DNA of 64,000 nucleotides from Pararhizobium qamdonense (GCF_029277445.1 NZ_CP119566.1:2234001-2298000), one strand, 5' to 3'; counted from the stretch's first letter, positions 17,384 to 25,997 are shown. The notes: generated by a model from the letters alone, not told the origin. Numbers and translations: made by a program.

Positions 17384-17695
17384 ATGTCAAAGATTTCTTT
17401 CACCATTGTATGGCTTATACTTTTTACACTTCCGGCCGGAGCCATTGAGCGTATGTACGCGGCACGTGCTAGCTGCCAGCAGGTTCAAGGCATCATCGCG
17501 CGAGATGGTGCCGTAATCTTGAGGTTCCCTTCTAAGAATGTGCCTGGCCTGACCCTTTACACTCGGTATGTCCGTTCTGAATTCAAATGCGACAGTGATT
17601 TTGGAATCTCCGTACGCAATATCGAAACTGCGGATGACATCAACTGCAGACTGAAGGAGTGCACCCGAAAGTCGCGTGGCTCGAACAGGCGATAG
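17384..17695 (+). CDS. Small secreted hypothetical protein
   Basis: The 103-residue product starts with a clear signal peptide (MSKISFTIVWLILFTLPAGA) and leaves a mature part of about 80 residues with four cysteines (ASCQQV, FKCDSD, INCRLKEC), which could form two disulfides in the periplasm. AGGATG precedes the ATG. The pattern YAARASCQQVQGIIARDGAV resembles small exported proteins annotated as hypothetical in Rhizobiaceae; no function is known to me. It stands alone between an SDR gene and an alpha/beta hydrolase. Confidence 0.7.
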   Translation: MSKISFTIVWLILFTLPAGAIERMYAARASCQQVQGIIARDGAVILRFPSKNVPGLTLYTRYVRSEFKCDSDFGISVRNIETADDINCRLKECTRKSRGSNRR

Positions 17696-18013
17696 CCAGG
17701 TTGCGCGATACTGGAAAAATTTTGTCAAATGCCTAACGCGATGAGACACCAGCGGCGAGCATTTGAACATTTCAATAAGGGCGACTGTGATAGCAAGCCG
17801 CTTTCTAGCTCGTCAGTGAACTATTGCTCCTTACGCTTCATACTTGGCAGTCGTGCCAGCACCTCGTGGCGCAACTCTTTATGTCCAACCCTTCAAGGCA
17901 GCAATAGGTGGTGAAATTGCATCGTCCTGGTCCTGGTTACCAACTACCGTATAGCTGGTGCTGGATTGATCGCCTTGTTCTAATGCCTGAGGGTAAATAT
18001 CAGGAGTTTTTGC
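17696..18013. other. Intergenic region before the hydrolase gene
   Basis: This 318-bp gap has only short open frames without ribosome sites. It presumably holds the promoter for the gene at 18014; I see no distinct operator or hairpin. Confidence 0.4.
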
Positions 18014-19012
18014 GTGCAACGACGAACCCTTCTCTTCGGGACAGCAACAGCAGTTTTAATCGGCACGATCACCGAGCCACGCGCTGAGCGCGCGAACCTG
18101 AAAGAGGAGGCGGGTTTGTTCACGACGGTAAAGCAAATTAATGCAGGTGTGTTGAGCGTGGGGTACTTTGAAGCTGGTCTTAAGGGTGCCCCAGTAGTCG
18201 TGTTATTACACGGCTTTCCATACGACGTGCTGAGCTTTGTCGAGGTTGGGCCGAGCCTCGTAAAAAAGGGTTACAGGGTAATCGTCCCATACCTAAGAGG
18301 CCACGGGACAACCAACTTCCTTGATCCGAAAACCCCGCGATCCGGTCAACAGGCGGCAATCGGCCGAGACTTAATTGAATTGTTAGATGCCCTGGAGATC
18401 GAAAACGCGATCTTCGCAGGGTACGACTGGGGCGGTCGCGCAGCGTGCGTTGGCGCGGCACTTTGGCCAGAAAGGTGCAACGGTTTGGTTTCGGTCAACA
18501 GTTATCTTATTCAAGATATTGCTAAATCGAACCAGCCTGCTCCCGCTCATGTCGAGCGCGGATTTTGGTATCAGTTCTATTTCCAAACCGAGAGAGGGAG
18601 AAAAGGTCTCGCTCGAAACCGGACGGAAATAGCGAGGATCATGTGGCACGAAAATTCCCCGACATGGCGCTTTGACAACGAAACCTTCGAACGCAGTGCT
18701 CGATCATTTGAGAACCCGGACTACGTGGACGTTGTAGTCCACTCATACCGCCACCGTCTTGGTGGCGCGAAGGGTTACCCGGATTACATCGAGATTGAAG
18801 AGAAACTCGCTATACAGCCAGTCATTCAAGTTCCTTCCGTGACCCTGGATGGAGCTGCCGATGGTGTGGTTTCAGCCACTGACGGTACGGCCACCGCTGC
18901 TAAGTTTGGTGGCAAGAGAGTACACCGAGTTATTCCTGGTGTCGGGCACAATCTTCCACAGGAGGCACCCGCCGCGTTCATCGACGCCGTGATCGAAGTG
19001 GCTTCCCTTTAA
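18014..19012 (+). CDS. Exported epoxide-hydrolase-like alpha/beta hydrolase
   Basis: The 332-residue protein starts with GTG after CAGGAG and has a twin-arginine-like N-terminus (MQRRTLLFGTATAVLIG). The hydrolase core has VVVLLHGFPYDVLSFVEVG (oxyanion HGFP), the nucleophile elbow GYDWGG with Asp as in epoxide hydrolases and haloalkane dehalogenases, and the catalytic His in PGVGHNLPQEAP. This suggests hydrolysis of an epoxide or related substrate in the periplasm. It is one of three exported hydrolases of this fold in the window (with those at 13491 and 28889). The substrate is not predictable. Confidence 0.87.
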   Translation: MQRRTLLFGTATAVLIGTITEPRAERANLKEEAGLFTTVKQINAGVLSVGYFEAGLKGAPVVVLLHGFPYDVLSFVEVGPSLVKKGYRVIVPYLRGHGTTNFLDPKTPRSGQQAAIGRDLIELLDALEIENAIFAGYDWGGRAACVGAALWPERCNGLVSVNSYLIQDIAKSNQPAPAHVERGFWYQFYFQTERGRKGLARNRTEIARIMWHENSPTWRFDNETFERSARSFENPDYVDVVVHSYRHRLGGAKGYPDYIEIEEKLAIQPVIQVPSVTLDGAADGVVSATDGTATAAKFGGKRVHRVIPGVGHNLPQEAPAAFIDAVIEVASL

Positions 19013-19130
19013 AAAAAATTGGCCAACTAAAATGCCGAAAGCAAACCATCGTATATCTCATCTTCTGTGGCATTCGACCGTAAGTTCGGTCTGTGCCGCT
19101 GCATAAAGGTACTCAACGGAGCTGATAACG

Positions 19131-19544
19131 ATGTTAAAACTACTCACAGCCACGACTTTAATGATCGCCACTTTGACGACGCCGACATGGGCAGCGCAAA
19201 AAGCGCATAAGGCAAAAATTTCGGTGATCTTCGACCACAAGCTGCCTGATCTTCCGGGAAAAAGCTTGCGAGGCGTCTTGGTCGAATACGGACCAGGCGG
19301 CTACAATCCTTCCCACACTCATGCGAAAAGCGCCTTCATATCGGCTACTGTCATTGAAGGTGAAGTTAAAAGCAAGGTAAATGGCGGGGACGAAAAGGTA
19401 TTCAAGACCGGGGAAAACTGGATCGAGGTGCCCGGTGACCACCATCAAGTGAGTGCCAACGCGAGCACCACAAAGCCTGCGAAAATTCTCGCTGTTTTCG
19501 TCGTCGATACGACTGAAACAGAACTCACAACCCCTGATCCTTGA
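19131..19544 (+). CDS. Exported cupin-domain protein
   Basis: The 137-residue protein has a signal peptide (MLKLLTATTLMIATLTTPTW, cleavage after AA) and a single cupin barrel. GPGGYNPSHTHAKSAFISAT gives the metal-ligand pattern HTH, VIEGEVKSKVNGGDEKVF the second strand, and GDHHQVSANAS the last His. Such small periplasmic cupins bind a metal and are of unknown catalytic role. GGAGC precedes the ATG. It lies 118 bp after the epoxide-hydrolase-like gene on the same strand and may share its transcript. Confidence 0.85.
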   Translation: MLKLLTATTLMIATLTTPTWAAQKAHKAKISVIFDHKLPDLPGKSLRGVLVEYGPGGYNPSHTHAKSAFISATVIEGEVKSKVNGGDEKVFKTGENWIEVPGDHHQVSANASTTKPAKILAVFVVDTTETELTTPDP

Positions 19545-19731
19545 CATTGGGGTAAACGACCGGGCCCTCTGATTGCTGCCCGAAATCGGTGGAGAGACCG
19601 CAGGACACGACTGCGAACGATAGCGGGCTTCATCGAGGATCAACCAAGGCGGATATCGCCTTGGAAATCCGAGATTACAGGGTATCAAGCGAGGGCGTTG
19701 AGCCCGCCGCGACAAGATGGCGTGATTTGTT

Positions 19732-20217
19732 TTAAACGCCCAGTGACTGAGTTAGTTTGCGAAGCAGTCCGTCTAACTGAACAATCTCGCGTGCGGTCAG
19801 CCCGGTCAGAAGCTCACGTTGCGTGACAACGTGATCAACGATTGCTTGTTCAATACGCTCCAGGCCTTCGGTTGTCAGGCACACAATAGCTTTGCGAGCG
19901 TCATCCGGGTCGGCTGTTCTTAGGACGAGCCCCGATTTTTCTAACTGATCGATCCGGTTCGTCATGGTGCCGGACGTGATCATCATTGATGCCAAAAGAT
20001 CGCCAGCAGAGAGAGAGTAGGGCGGTCCAGACCTTCGCAGAGCGGACAACACATCGAACCCGGCCATGTTCAACCCGTGAGACGCGAATGTCTGCTCCGC
20101 CACGGTATGCATATGCTTGGTTGCTCGCGATAAGCGTCCTATCGGCCCCATTGTGGTCACATCCAGATCGGGACGTGCCACGCGCCACTGCTCAATGACT
20201 TTATCTACTTGATCCAT
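19732..20217 (-). CDS. MarR-family transcriptional regulator
   Basis: The 161-residue protein has the MarR winged-helix core: GLNMAGFDVLSALRRSGPPY, LSAGDLLASMMITSGTMTNR (recognition helix) and the wing LVLRTADPDDARKAIVCLT. It is divergent from an old-yellow-enzyme gene, with palindromic sites between them. MarR proteins usually repress their own gene and a neighbour until a phenolic or electrophilic ligand binds. The gene arrangement suggests that the reductase is the target. Length and domain content are normal. Confidence 0.92.
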   Translation of the reverse strand: MDQVDKVIEQWRVARPDLDVTTMGPIGRLSRATKHMHTVAEQTFASHGLNMAGFDVLSALRRSGPPYSLSAGDLLASMMITSGTMTNRIDQLEKSGLVLRTADPDDARKAIVCLTTEGLERIEQAIVDHVVTQRELLTGLTAREIVQLDGLLRKLTQSLGV

Positions 20218-20240
20218 GGTACCCCGATAAACCTAATACG

Positions 20241-20333
20241 TCTTGACGTCAAGATAAAAGAGGCCATTTATTTTGACGTCGAACATCTTGACATAGAGAT
20301 AATGCGACAACATATTTATCTCGACGTCAAGAT
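20241..20333. promoter_or_regulatory. MarR operator sites between the regulator and reductase genes
   Basis: TCTTGACGTCAAGA at 20241-20254 is a perfect 14-bp palindrome. ATCTCGACGTCAAGAT at 20318-20333 is the same with one mismatched pair, and TTTTGACGTCGAA at 20271-20283 is a partial third copy. They cover both divergent promoters, as expected for a MarR repressor of both genes. Confidence 0.7.
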
Positions 20334-20389
20334 TATCGATGTCGCAACAGTCCCAACATTCTGACCCGACAACCGAGGATTTATTCGAA

Positions 20390-21448
20390 ATGTCTGACCT
20401 ATTCACTTCCGTCCGAGTAGGACCTTACTCTCTGGCAAACCGTCTGGCGATGGCTCCGATGACCCGCAGTCGAGCCAACACCGACGGGACGCCTACGCCA
20501 CTGATGGCCGAGTATTACGCCCAGCGCGCCAGCCTGGGCCTGATTTTGACAGAAGCCACCCAACCCTCAGACATAGGGCAAGGCAATGTAAATACCCCCG
20601 GCATCTACACAGCAGCGCACGTGAAGGGCTGGGAGCAGGTCACGTCGGCGATCCACGCCAAGGGTGGTCGTGTGTTCATCCAGATTATGCACGTTGGCCG
20701 CATGTCGCACCCCGAAAATGTAGTCGGTAACCTGCAAGCTGTCGCGCCGTCCGCTCTCGCACCTAACTTACAGCTCCACACCCCGTCCGGAATGAAGGAA
20801 GTGCCAGTACCGCGAGAAATGACTCTGCAGGACATTAAGCAAACTGTCGCAGATTTCCGCCATGCGGCTCGATCTGCCATCGAAGCCGGTGCAGATGGTG
20901 TCGAGGTCCACGGCGCGAACGGCTACCTCATTCAGCAATTCCTTGCTCCCAATGCGAACGTACGCACCGACGAATATGGGGGCTCAATACCGAATCGTGC
21001 GCGCTTTGCTATCGAGGTGGTAAGTGCGGTTGTTGAGGAAATCGGCGCGGAGCGCACAGGCTTCCGCGTCTCTCCCGGTGGTCCATTGGGCGATCTCGAC
21101 GAGGGCAGCGAAGGCCCAGCCCTTTATCGCTACCTCGTAGGCGAATTAGACAAACTTGGGCTTGCCTTCCTTGATGTAATGCATTGGGGCAACGAGGAGC
21201 TACTCAAAGATATACGCAATCTCTGGCACCAGACGTTGATCCTGAACCGTCCTGGTCGTCCGCGCGAACTGATTGGCGCTGACGTAGCCGCCGGTCTAGC
21301 CGACATCGAATCCTATGGCTCGATGACACTGGCCAATCCAGACTTCGCGCGCCGCACACAGACTAAGGCACCTTTGAATGAGGTGGACAAGGCAACCTTC
21401 TTTGGTGGCAGCGCACGCGGTTACACTGATTACCCTAGCCTGGCGTGA
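20390..21448 (+). CDS. Old yellow enzyme family alkene reductase
   Basis: The 352-residue flavoprotein shows the OYE signature regions: NRLAMAPMTRSRANTDGTPT (FMN binding), GVEVHGANGYLIQQFLAPNA with the substrate-binding His and Asn, RTDEYGGSIPNRARF, and a C-terminal GADVAAGLADIESYGSMTLA. These enzymes use FMN and NADPH to reduce activated alkenes, quinones, nitro-esters and maleimides. The start at 20390 (GAGGA 10 nt upstream) gives the usual length; an earlier in-frame ATG at 20339 lies within an operator and is less likely. It is divergent from a MarR gene with palindromes between, so it is probably inducible by electrophiles. Confidence 0.93.
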   Translation: MSDLFTSVRVGPYSLANRLAMAPMTRSRANTDGTPTPLMAEYYAQRASLGLILTEATQPSDIGQGNVNTPGIYTAAHVKGWEQVTSAIHAKGGRVFIQIMHVGRMSHPENVVGNLQAVAPSALAPNLQLHTPSGMKEVPVPREMTLQDIKQTVADFRHAARSAIEAGADGVEVHGANGYLIQQFLAPNANVRTDEYGGSIPNRARFAIEVVSAVVEEIGAERTGFRVSPGGPLGDLDEGSEGPALYRYLVGELDKLGLAFLDVMHWGNEELLKDIRNLWHQTLILNRPGRPRELIGADVAAGLADIESYGSMTLANPDFARRTQTKAPLNEVDKATFFGGSARGYTDYPSLA

Positions 21449-21491
21449 CCATGACTGAAGATTTAGTCAATCTCAGTAGAAAGGTATCTCG

Positions 21492-21839
21492 ATGTACATA
21501 GTTTCTGAAGTGCTCTTCTGGGCTCTCGCCATTTTTTTCCTTTATGGAGCCCTTAACAACTTCCTGGCTCGCGGCAACCTCCGCGAGACCTACCGCAACT
21601 GGGGGTATCCTGACGGATTTCACTACGTGACAGCAGCCCTAGAATTTATCGCTGCCATCCTTCTCATCGTACCTAGCACAAGGATTTTTGGTGCGGCGCT
21701 GGCATCCTGCGTAATGGTGGCGGCAACTGGTACGCTTTTGAGGGCGGGCCTACGTAAGCAGGCAATCATACCAGGAATTATATTAGCGTTCTCTGGCCTT
21801 GGCGTCGCTGCCGCATACAGCGCGGTTTCACAATCATAG
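21492..21839 (+). CDS. Small DoxX-like membrane protein
   Basis: The 115-residue protein has four predicted membrane helices (EVLFWALAIFFLYGALNNFL; VTAALEFIAAILLIVPS; IFGAALASCVMVAATGTLL; IIPGIILAFSGLGVAAAYSA). The spacing and the LRETYRNWGYPDGFHYVTAA loop match DoxX-like proteins. AAAGG precedes the ATG. It lies 43 bp after the old yellow enzyme gene on the same strand and is likely in its operon, so it may serve the same redox response in the inner membrane. Confidence 0.8.
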   Translation: MYIVSEVLFWALAIFFLYGALNNFLARGNLRETYRNWGYPDGFHYVTAALEFIAAILLIVPSTRIFGAALASCVMVAATGTLLRAGLRKQAIIPGIILAFSGLGVAAAYSAVSQS

Positions 21840-22003
21840 CTGCCTGTTTCCTACTCAAGCGCTCTGAAGCGAATGCACTTATGAAGGTGATCCCGGCCCG
21901 CGAGTATACTAGCGCTTCAACAGCGAACTACTATCCTGGCCTCGGCGGGTGAGACCAATGCACAAGTCCCCATCAACACGACTAAGAAGATAAGGAAAAG
22001 CAA

Positions 22004-22750
22004 ATGAAAGCCGTAATTATCGGTGGAAGTGGCTTCATCGGATCAAAGGTTGCCAAATTTTTGAAAGATGCAGGCCACAAAGTCGTCGCCGCTTCCAGAC
22101 GAAGTGGCATCGACGCAGTAACCGGCACGGGCGTAGCGGAAGCGATGAAAGATGCGGACGTCGTGATCGACGTTTCAAATTCGCCATCGTTTGAAGAAAA
22201 GGATGTCTTTGAGTTCTTCACGAAGTCGTCGTCGAACGCCACGCGCTGCGCAAAAAATGCGGGTGTCGGGCACTACATTGCCCTGTCTATTGTCGGGGTG
22301 GATGATCTGCATACCAACGCATATTTCCGCGCAAAGGTTGCCCAGGAAGAGATCGTCAAAAATTCGACGGTTCCGTACACCATCGTTCGAGCGACGCAGT
22401 TTTTCGAGTTTCTTAGTGCCATCGCATATACGCCGGGCGCTGAGGATGTCGTGCGTGTCTCAACGGCTTTCCTCCAGCCCGTTGCAAGCGATGACGTATC
22501 GACATTTATCGCCACGACCGCATTGAGTGCTCCAAAAAATGGAATTGTCGAGATCGCAGGCCCGGAACGTGATCAAACGGATGTTATCATTAGAGCCTTT
22601 CTATCGTCTAAAGGCGATGCACGGAACGTCGTGGGCGATCCGGAGGCTGAATATTTTGGAGCAAAGCTTGAACCGACTTCTCTAGTTCCTGTTGGTGAAT
22701 ATCATAAGGGAGCGACGAGTTTAAGTGAGTGGGTGAAAATCCCGACGTGA
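22004..22750 (+). CDS. NmrA-like / atypical SDR NAD(P)-binding reductase
   Basis: The 248-residue protein opens with AVIIGGSGFIGSKVAKFL (GxxGxxG). It shares with the product of 14400 the blocks VVIDVSNSPSFEEKDVFEFF, HYIALSIVGVDDL, AQEEIVKNSTVPYTIVRATQ and GDARNVVGDPEAEYFGAKLE, so the two are paralogues. Such proteins bind NADP and act as quinone-type reductases or redox sensors. AAGGA precedes the ATG. It follows the reductase/DoxX pair by 165 bp on the same strand, so it may be coregulated by MarR, but no hairpin or operator in the gap was seen. Confidence 0.87.
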   Translation: MKAVIIGGSGFIGSKVAKFLKDAGHKVVAASRRSGIDAVTGTGVAEAMKDADVVIDVSNSPSFEEKDVFEFFTKSSSNATRCAKNAGVGHYIALSIVGVDDLHTNAYFRAKVAQEEIVKNSTVPYTIVRATQFFEFLSAIAYTPGAEDVVRVSTAFLQPVASDDVSTFIATTALSAPKNGIVEIAGPERDQTDVIIRAFLSSKGDARNVVGDPEAEYFGAKLEPTSLVPVGEYHKGATSLSEWVKIPT

Positions 22751-23539
22751 GGTCGGGCAACGTGAAATTGGGGGCACGTCTGCTGCTGATGAAGCAGGGG
22801 GCCAATTACCGACTAGTCCATCTGCCGCGTCAAGTTCAGTCAAAGTGGACTTGGCGCGGTTGATGCGTTGTCTGCACACACATGGCCCGAAGGTCTCAAG
22901 ACATAACTACGTGACGCGTCTTGGTGAGACCGGCGGGCGGTATTTGTGTTGTTACGACTATGTCTTAGCGTTGATTTGAATTCGAAAAGAATTCTGATCG
23001 GGAATAATAACCTGAATGGCTTTGTGAGGTTTTGTCACCGGTACATATATAAAAAGGTATGATGAAATGATCATAATTGACACTATAATAATAAAGAAAA
23101 TTTGCCATTGAGAATCGGAGTGTAGCTGATGATATTTTTCTTTATGCATTGTTTTTGATCCGATTAAAACAGGATATATGTTTAAAGAGAATTCTAATGT
23201 ATTTTAAGTATACGAAGGTTTAGCGTCTCCTGTGGCGATAATGCTGCGCTTTGCGATGTTCGGGGCCTCAAGGCTTGCGCCGGTGATTTCGGATCACTGA
23301 AGAAGGTGAGAGTGCTGGAGGGTTTTCCCACGCATTCTGGTTCGGCAGCTGAAAATCTCCTCGACGAAGCTGAACTGCTTGTGAAGGCGGTGCCATGCAT
23401 TGGGTGGAGCCTGGCCGAGCGGTGATTTCATGTTCTTAGCTGCAATAAGGGTTTTCGCCGGGACGCCCAAGCCCAGTCTTCACGCGCTAAAGGGTCCGCG
23501 CTTCTATCGGAGGCTCTTGAGCTGCGGTCCACCCAAAAT
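22751..23539. other. Long AT-rich intergenic region with ORF remnants
   Basis: No confident gene was found in about 790 bp. The part at 22960-23210 is strikingly AT-rich compared with the neighbours, suggesting foreign DNA. A plus-strand frame near 23270-23420 reads VRVLEGFPTHSGSAAENLLD and ends at a stop without a start codon or ribosome site, so it may be a decayed gene. A weak minus-strand ORF is listed separately. Confidence 0.45.
22958..23149 (-). CDS. Possible small membrane peptide in AT-rich DNA
   Basis: A 63-residue frame contains a very hydrophobic segment (IFFIIIVSIMIISSYLFIYV) and starts MHKEKYHQLHSDSQWQ. The ribosome site is poor (GGATC). Codon use is far more AT-rich than in its neighbours, so it is either recent foreign DNA or not a gene. 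No homologue is known to me. Confidence 0.25.
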   Translation of the reverse strand: MHKEKYHQLHSDSQWQIFFIIIVSIMIISSYLFIYVPVTKPHKAIQVIIPDQNSFRIQINAKT

Positions 23540-23959
23540 TTATGCTCTCTCCAGAAGCGTACGAATGAGAGTACGCTGGCGCACCAGGTCAGCTACCGTA
23601 TATTTATCAAACACTGCCACGAACGCTTGTGTCGCCTCCGACAATATGGGCGGTAACCCGCACGCAGGAGCAATGAGGCAAACCGAGCAATCGAGAAGGT
23701 CATCGAGACCTTCTGTATGACGAAGCACTTTTCCCAGATTGATATCACTTGCTTCTACAGCAAGGCGAATACCGCCATTTCGGCCTCTGACAGACTGGAT
23801 AAAGCCCGCTGCGGCTAGGTCTTGGACGACCTTCATCAAATGGTTTTGCGATATATCGAAGGCCTTCGCAACCTCCCGTATCGAGCCTAAACCCGCATCG
23901 CGTGAACCAAGGTATATCAATACTCGGACTGCGTAGTCGGTGTAGCGTGTCAATCTCAT
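23540..23959 (-). CDS. nsrR: NsrR-type Rrf2 regulator of nitric oxide response
   Basis: The 139-residue protein is a compact Rrf2 winged helix (MRLTRYTDYAVRVLIYLG; FDISQNHLMKVVQDLAAAG; VRGRNGGIRLA) with three cysteines in CSVCLIAPAC that match the Fe-S ligands of NsrR, though spaced C-x2-C-x5-C rather than the longer E. coli spacing. NsrR represses NO-detoxification genes until its cluster is nitrosylated. It is divergent from a hemoglobin and a flavohemoglobin gene, with NsrR-like sites between. The C-terminal VADLVRQRTLIRTLLERA fits the family length. Confidence 0.9.
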   Translation of the reverse strand: MRLTRYTDYAVRVLIYLGSRDAGLGSIREVAKAFDISQNHLMKVVQDLAAAGFIQSVRGRNGGIRLAVEASDINLGKVLRHTEGLDDLLDCSVCLIAPACGLPPILSEATQAFVAVFDKYTVADLVRQRTLIRTLLERA

Positions 23960-23990
23960 GGTTAGCCTGCGTCAAAATGCTCAATCGGAT

Positions 23991-24013
23991 AACATGTATT
24001 ACAGTAGCATGTT
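23991..24013. promoter_or_regulatory. NsrR-type operator 1
   Basis: AACATGTATTA, a 1-nt spacer, then AGTAGCATGTT gives the 11-1-11 inverted-repeat layout of NsrR sites, with the CATG cores conserved. It is close to the nsrR start and may mediate autorepression. Confidence 0.6.
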
Positions 24014-24027
24014 TACACAAAACGGAA

Positions 24028-24050
24028 TAGATGCATCTCATATACATATT
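24028..24050. promoter_or_regulatory. NsrR-type operator 2
   Basis: TAGATGCATCT, a spacer C, then ATATACATATT fits the NsrR pattern AAGATGYATTT-N-AAATRCATCTT in most positions. It ends 12 nt before the ATG of the hemoglobin fusion gene, where a bound repressor would occlude transcription or leader formation. Confidence 0.6.
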
Positions 24051-24062
24051 TATGAGGCGGTT

Positions 24063-24728
24063 ATGAGCACCGAGCTGAATGAAGACAAAATCAAAGAAAT
24101 CCTGGTCGCTTTCTACGCAAGGGTAAGAGCCGACCCGTCGCTGTCAGTTCCGTTCTCGGTCGTCGAGGACTGGGATGAGCACATGGAGCGGTTGTCCGAT
24201 TTTTGGTCGTCACTCATGCTGAGGACGGGCCGGTATAAGGGTAACCCACTTTCCATGCACGCTATCCACTCTGATCTCATTCGACCAGAGATGTTTCAAC
24301 GCTGGCTAGAGCTTTGGAAGCTCACCACGAACGAACTTTTGGAGCCTCAAACTGCCGAGCAGATGCAGGCTAAGGCGACCAGGATAGCCTCACGATTTGT
24401 CCAATCATTGTTTGGCGAGGTTTCGCCTGTCGCAGTTGTCGTGAAACCAGACAATCCCCGCCCATACAAGGTGAGCAGATACTTCGATGAGCACACTGTA
24501 CCGCTTGGCTTGCTTCATTCGCATTCTTTGAAGCCTGGCACATGGGGGGTCGTCCGCGTGGAGGAGGGCTGTGTGCACTACTTCGAGGACAGCGTGAAAA
24601 CCATCTTATCTCCTGAGATAGCGCAGGTCATCCAACCAAATGTACCACATCACCTTGAACTGTCGGGGCCTGTCAAATTCAGGATCGAATTTTACGACGC
24701 CCTCCCAACCCTAAACGCCAATCAGTGA
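24063..24728 (+). CDS. Group III truncated hemoglobin fused to DUF1971
   Basis: The 221-residue protein has two parts. Residues 1-125 form a group III truncated hemoglobin (ILVAFYARVRADPSLSVPF; MERLSDFWSSLMLRTGRYKG; the proximal His in SMHAIHSDLIRPEMFQRWLE). Residues 135-220 are a small cupin-like DUF1971/TehB-type domain (VPLGLLHSHSLKPGTWGVVR; QVIQPNVPHHLELSGPVKFR). The heme domain probably binds NO or O2; the DUF1971 domain is of unknown role. The ATG at 24063 follows GAGGCGG. It leads an operon with flavohemoglobin 9 bp downstream, under NsrR-type sites. Confidence 0.88.
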   Translation: MSTELNEDKIKEILVAFYARVRADPSLSVPFSVVEDWDEHMERLSDFWSSLMLRTGRYKGNPLSMHAIHSDLIRPEMFQRWLELWKLTTNELLEPQTAEQMQAKATRIASRFVQSLFGEVSPVAVVVKPDNPRPYKVSRYFDEHTVPLGLLHSHSLKPGTWGVVRVEEGCVHYFEDSVKTILSPEIAQVIQPNVPHHLELSGPVKFRIEFYDALPTLNANQ

Positions 24729-24737
24729 GGAATTGTT

Positions 24738-25949
24738 ATGCCCCGTCCGTTAACTCCACAAACAATCGAATTGGTAAAGCAAAGCGTCCCCGCTTTAGCG
24801 GTTCACGGCGCTGAAATTACCAAACGCATGTACGCCAAGCTATTTGAAGATGATCATATCAAAAGCTTGTTTAACCACGCCAACCAGGGCGAGGGTGGTT
24901 CGCAGGTACACGCTCTCGCAGCGGCAATCCTTGGCTACGCTCGAAACATAGACAACCTTTCTGTCCTTGCGCCAGTCGTTGAGCGTATTGCTCACAAGCA
25001 CATCGGCTATCACATCCTTCCGGAACACTACCCATTCGTTGCGCGCGCATTATTGGCAGCCATCAGCGATGTATTGGGAGAAGCCGCCACACCCCAGTTG
25101 CTCGAAGCATGGGGAGAAGCTTACTGGTTTCTTGCAGATATTTTGACGGAGCGTGAGCAAGAGCTGCGCCAAGCCATCGAGAACAAAAGTGGCGGTTGGA
25201 CTGGATGGCGGAAATTTGTCATCAGCGACAAGGTTCCAGAAAGTGATGTCGTCACTTCTTTCGTTCTGCGACCAGCTGATGGAGGCCGTGTTCTCCGACA
25301 TCGCCCCGGTCAGTATTTGACATTTAGGCTCGTTCTCGATGGTCACGAGGTGAAACGGAATTATTCAATATCATGCGGGCCTAACGACGAATATTATCGC
25401 ATTTCGGTAAAGCGGGAAGAAGACGGGCAGGGGGGCTCAAGATATCTCCACGATGACGCCGAGATTGGTACGATTTTGGAGGTTACTCCACCCGCTGGCG
25501 ATTTTTTCCTCCCTGACGAGCCATCTCGGCCTGTTGTCCTTCTGTCTGGAGGTGTCGGGTTCACCCCAATGCTGAGTATGCTTGAAGCAATTGGCAGCGA
25601 TTATCCCGAGCTGGAAGCACACTTCGTCCATGGTGCTCTGAATAGCTCCACCCATGCGATGGATCGGCACGTGAGGTCCATTGCCTCAGCGCACGGGCGT
25701 GTTTCAGTCACGACGTTCTACAGCGCTCCCTCAGTGAGCGATGCTGTTGGGCTCTCCCATGACCAAGATGGATATATCACCGTCGATTGGCTCAGCCAAA
25801 AGACGTCTTTGCAGACCTCCGAGTTCTATCTTTGCGGGCCCAAACCTTTTCTCAGGTCGCTCGTAAGCGGGCTGACTCGCGCTGGCGTTCCCAGCGACCG
25901 TATCCATTATGAGTTTTTTGGACCTGCAGATGAACTGATTGCAGCCTGA
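24738..25949 (+). CDS. hmp: Flavohemoglobin / nitric oxide dioxygenase
   Basis: The 403-residue protein has the normal flavohemoglobin layout: an N-terminal globin (residues 1-140, with proximal His in RIAHKHIGYHILPEHYPFVA), an FAD-binding barrel (RPGQYLTFRLVLDGHEVKRN; YSISCGPNDEYYRISVKREE) and an NAD-binding lobe (VLLSGGVGFTPMLSMLEAIG; YLCGPKPFLRSLVSGLTRAG). It oxidises NO to nitrate using NAD(P)H and O2. GAGGAATTG precedes the ATG. It lies directly after the truncated-hemoglobin gene in the NsrR-controlled operon. Confidence 0.95.
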   Translation: MPRPLTPQTIELVKQSVPALAVHGAEITKRMYAKLFEDDHIKSLFNHANQGEGGSQVHALAAAILGYARNIDNLSVLAPVVERIAHKHIGYHILPEHYPFVARALLAAISDVLGEAATPQLLEAWGEAYWFLADILTEREQELRQAIENKSGGWTGWRKFVISDKVPESDVVTSFVLRPADGGRVLRHRPGQYLTFRLVLDGHEVKRNYSISCGPNDEYYRISVKREEDGQGGSRYLHDDAEIGTILEVTPPAGDFFLPDEPSRPVVLLSGGVGFTPMLSMLEAIGSDYPELEAHFVHGALNSSTHAMDRHVRSIASAHGRVSVTTFYSAPSVSDAVGLSHDQDGYITVDWLSQKTSLQTSEFYLCGPKPFLRSLVSGLTRAGVPSDRIHYEFFGPADELIAA

Positions 25950-25997
25950 ACCCGTCAGGGGTCATTCCCCATGCATTTAACCTAGCGAAGTAAAAAC

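Noticed and set aside
23194..23720. Short frames on both strands before nsrR
   Set aside because: They overlap nsrR or lack start signals; possibly remnants, not genes.
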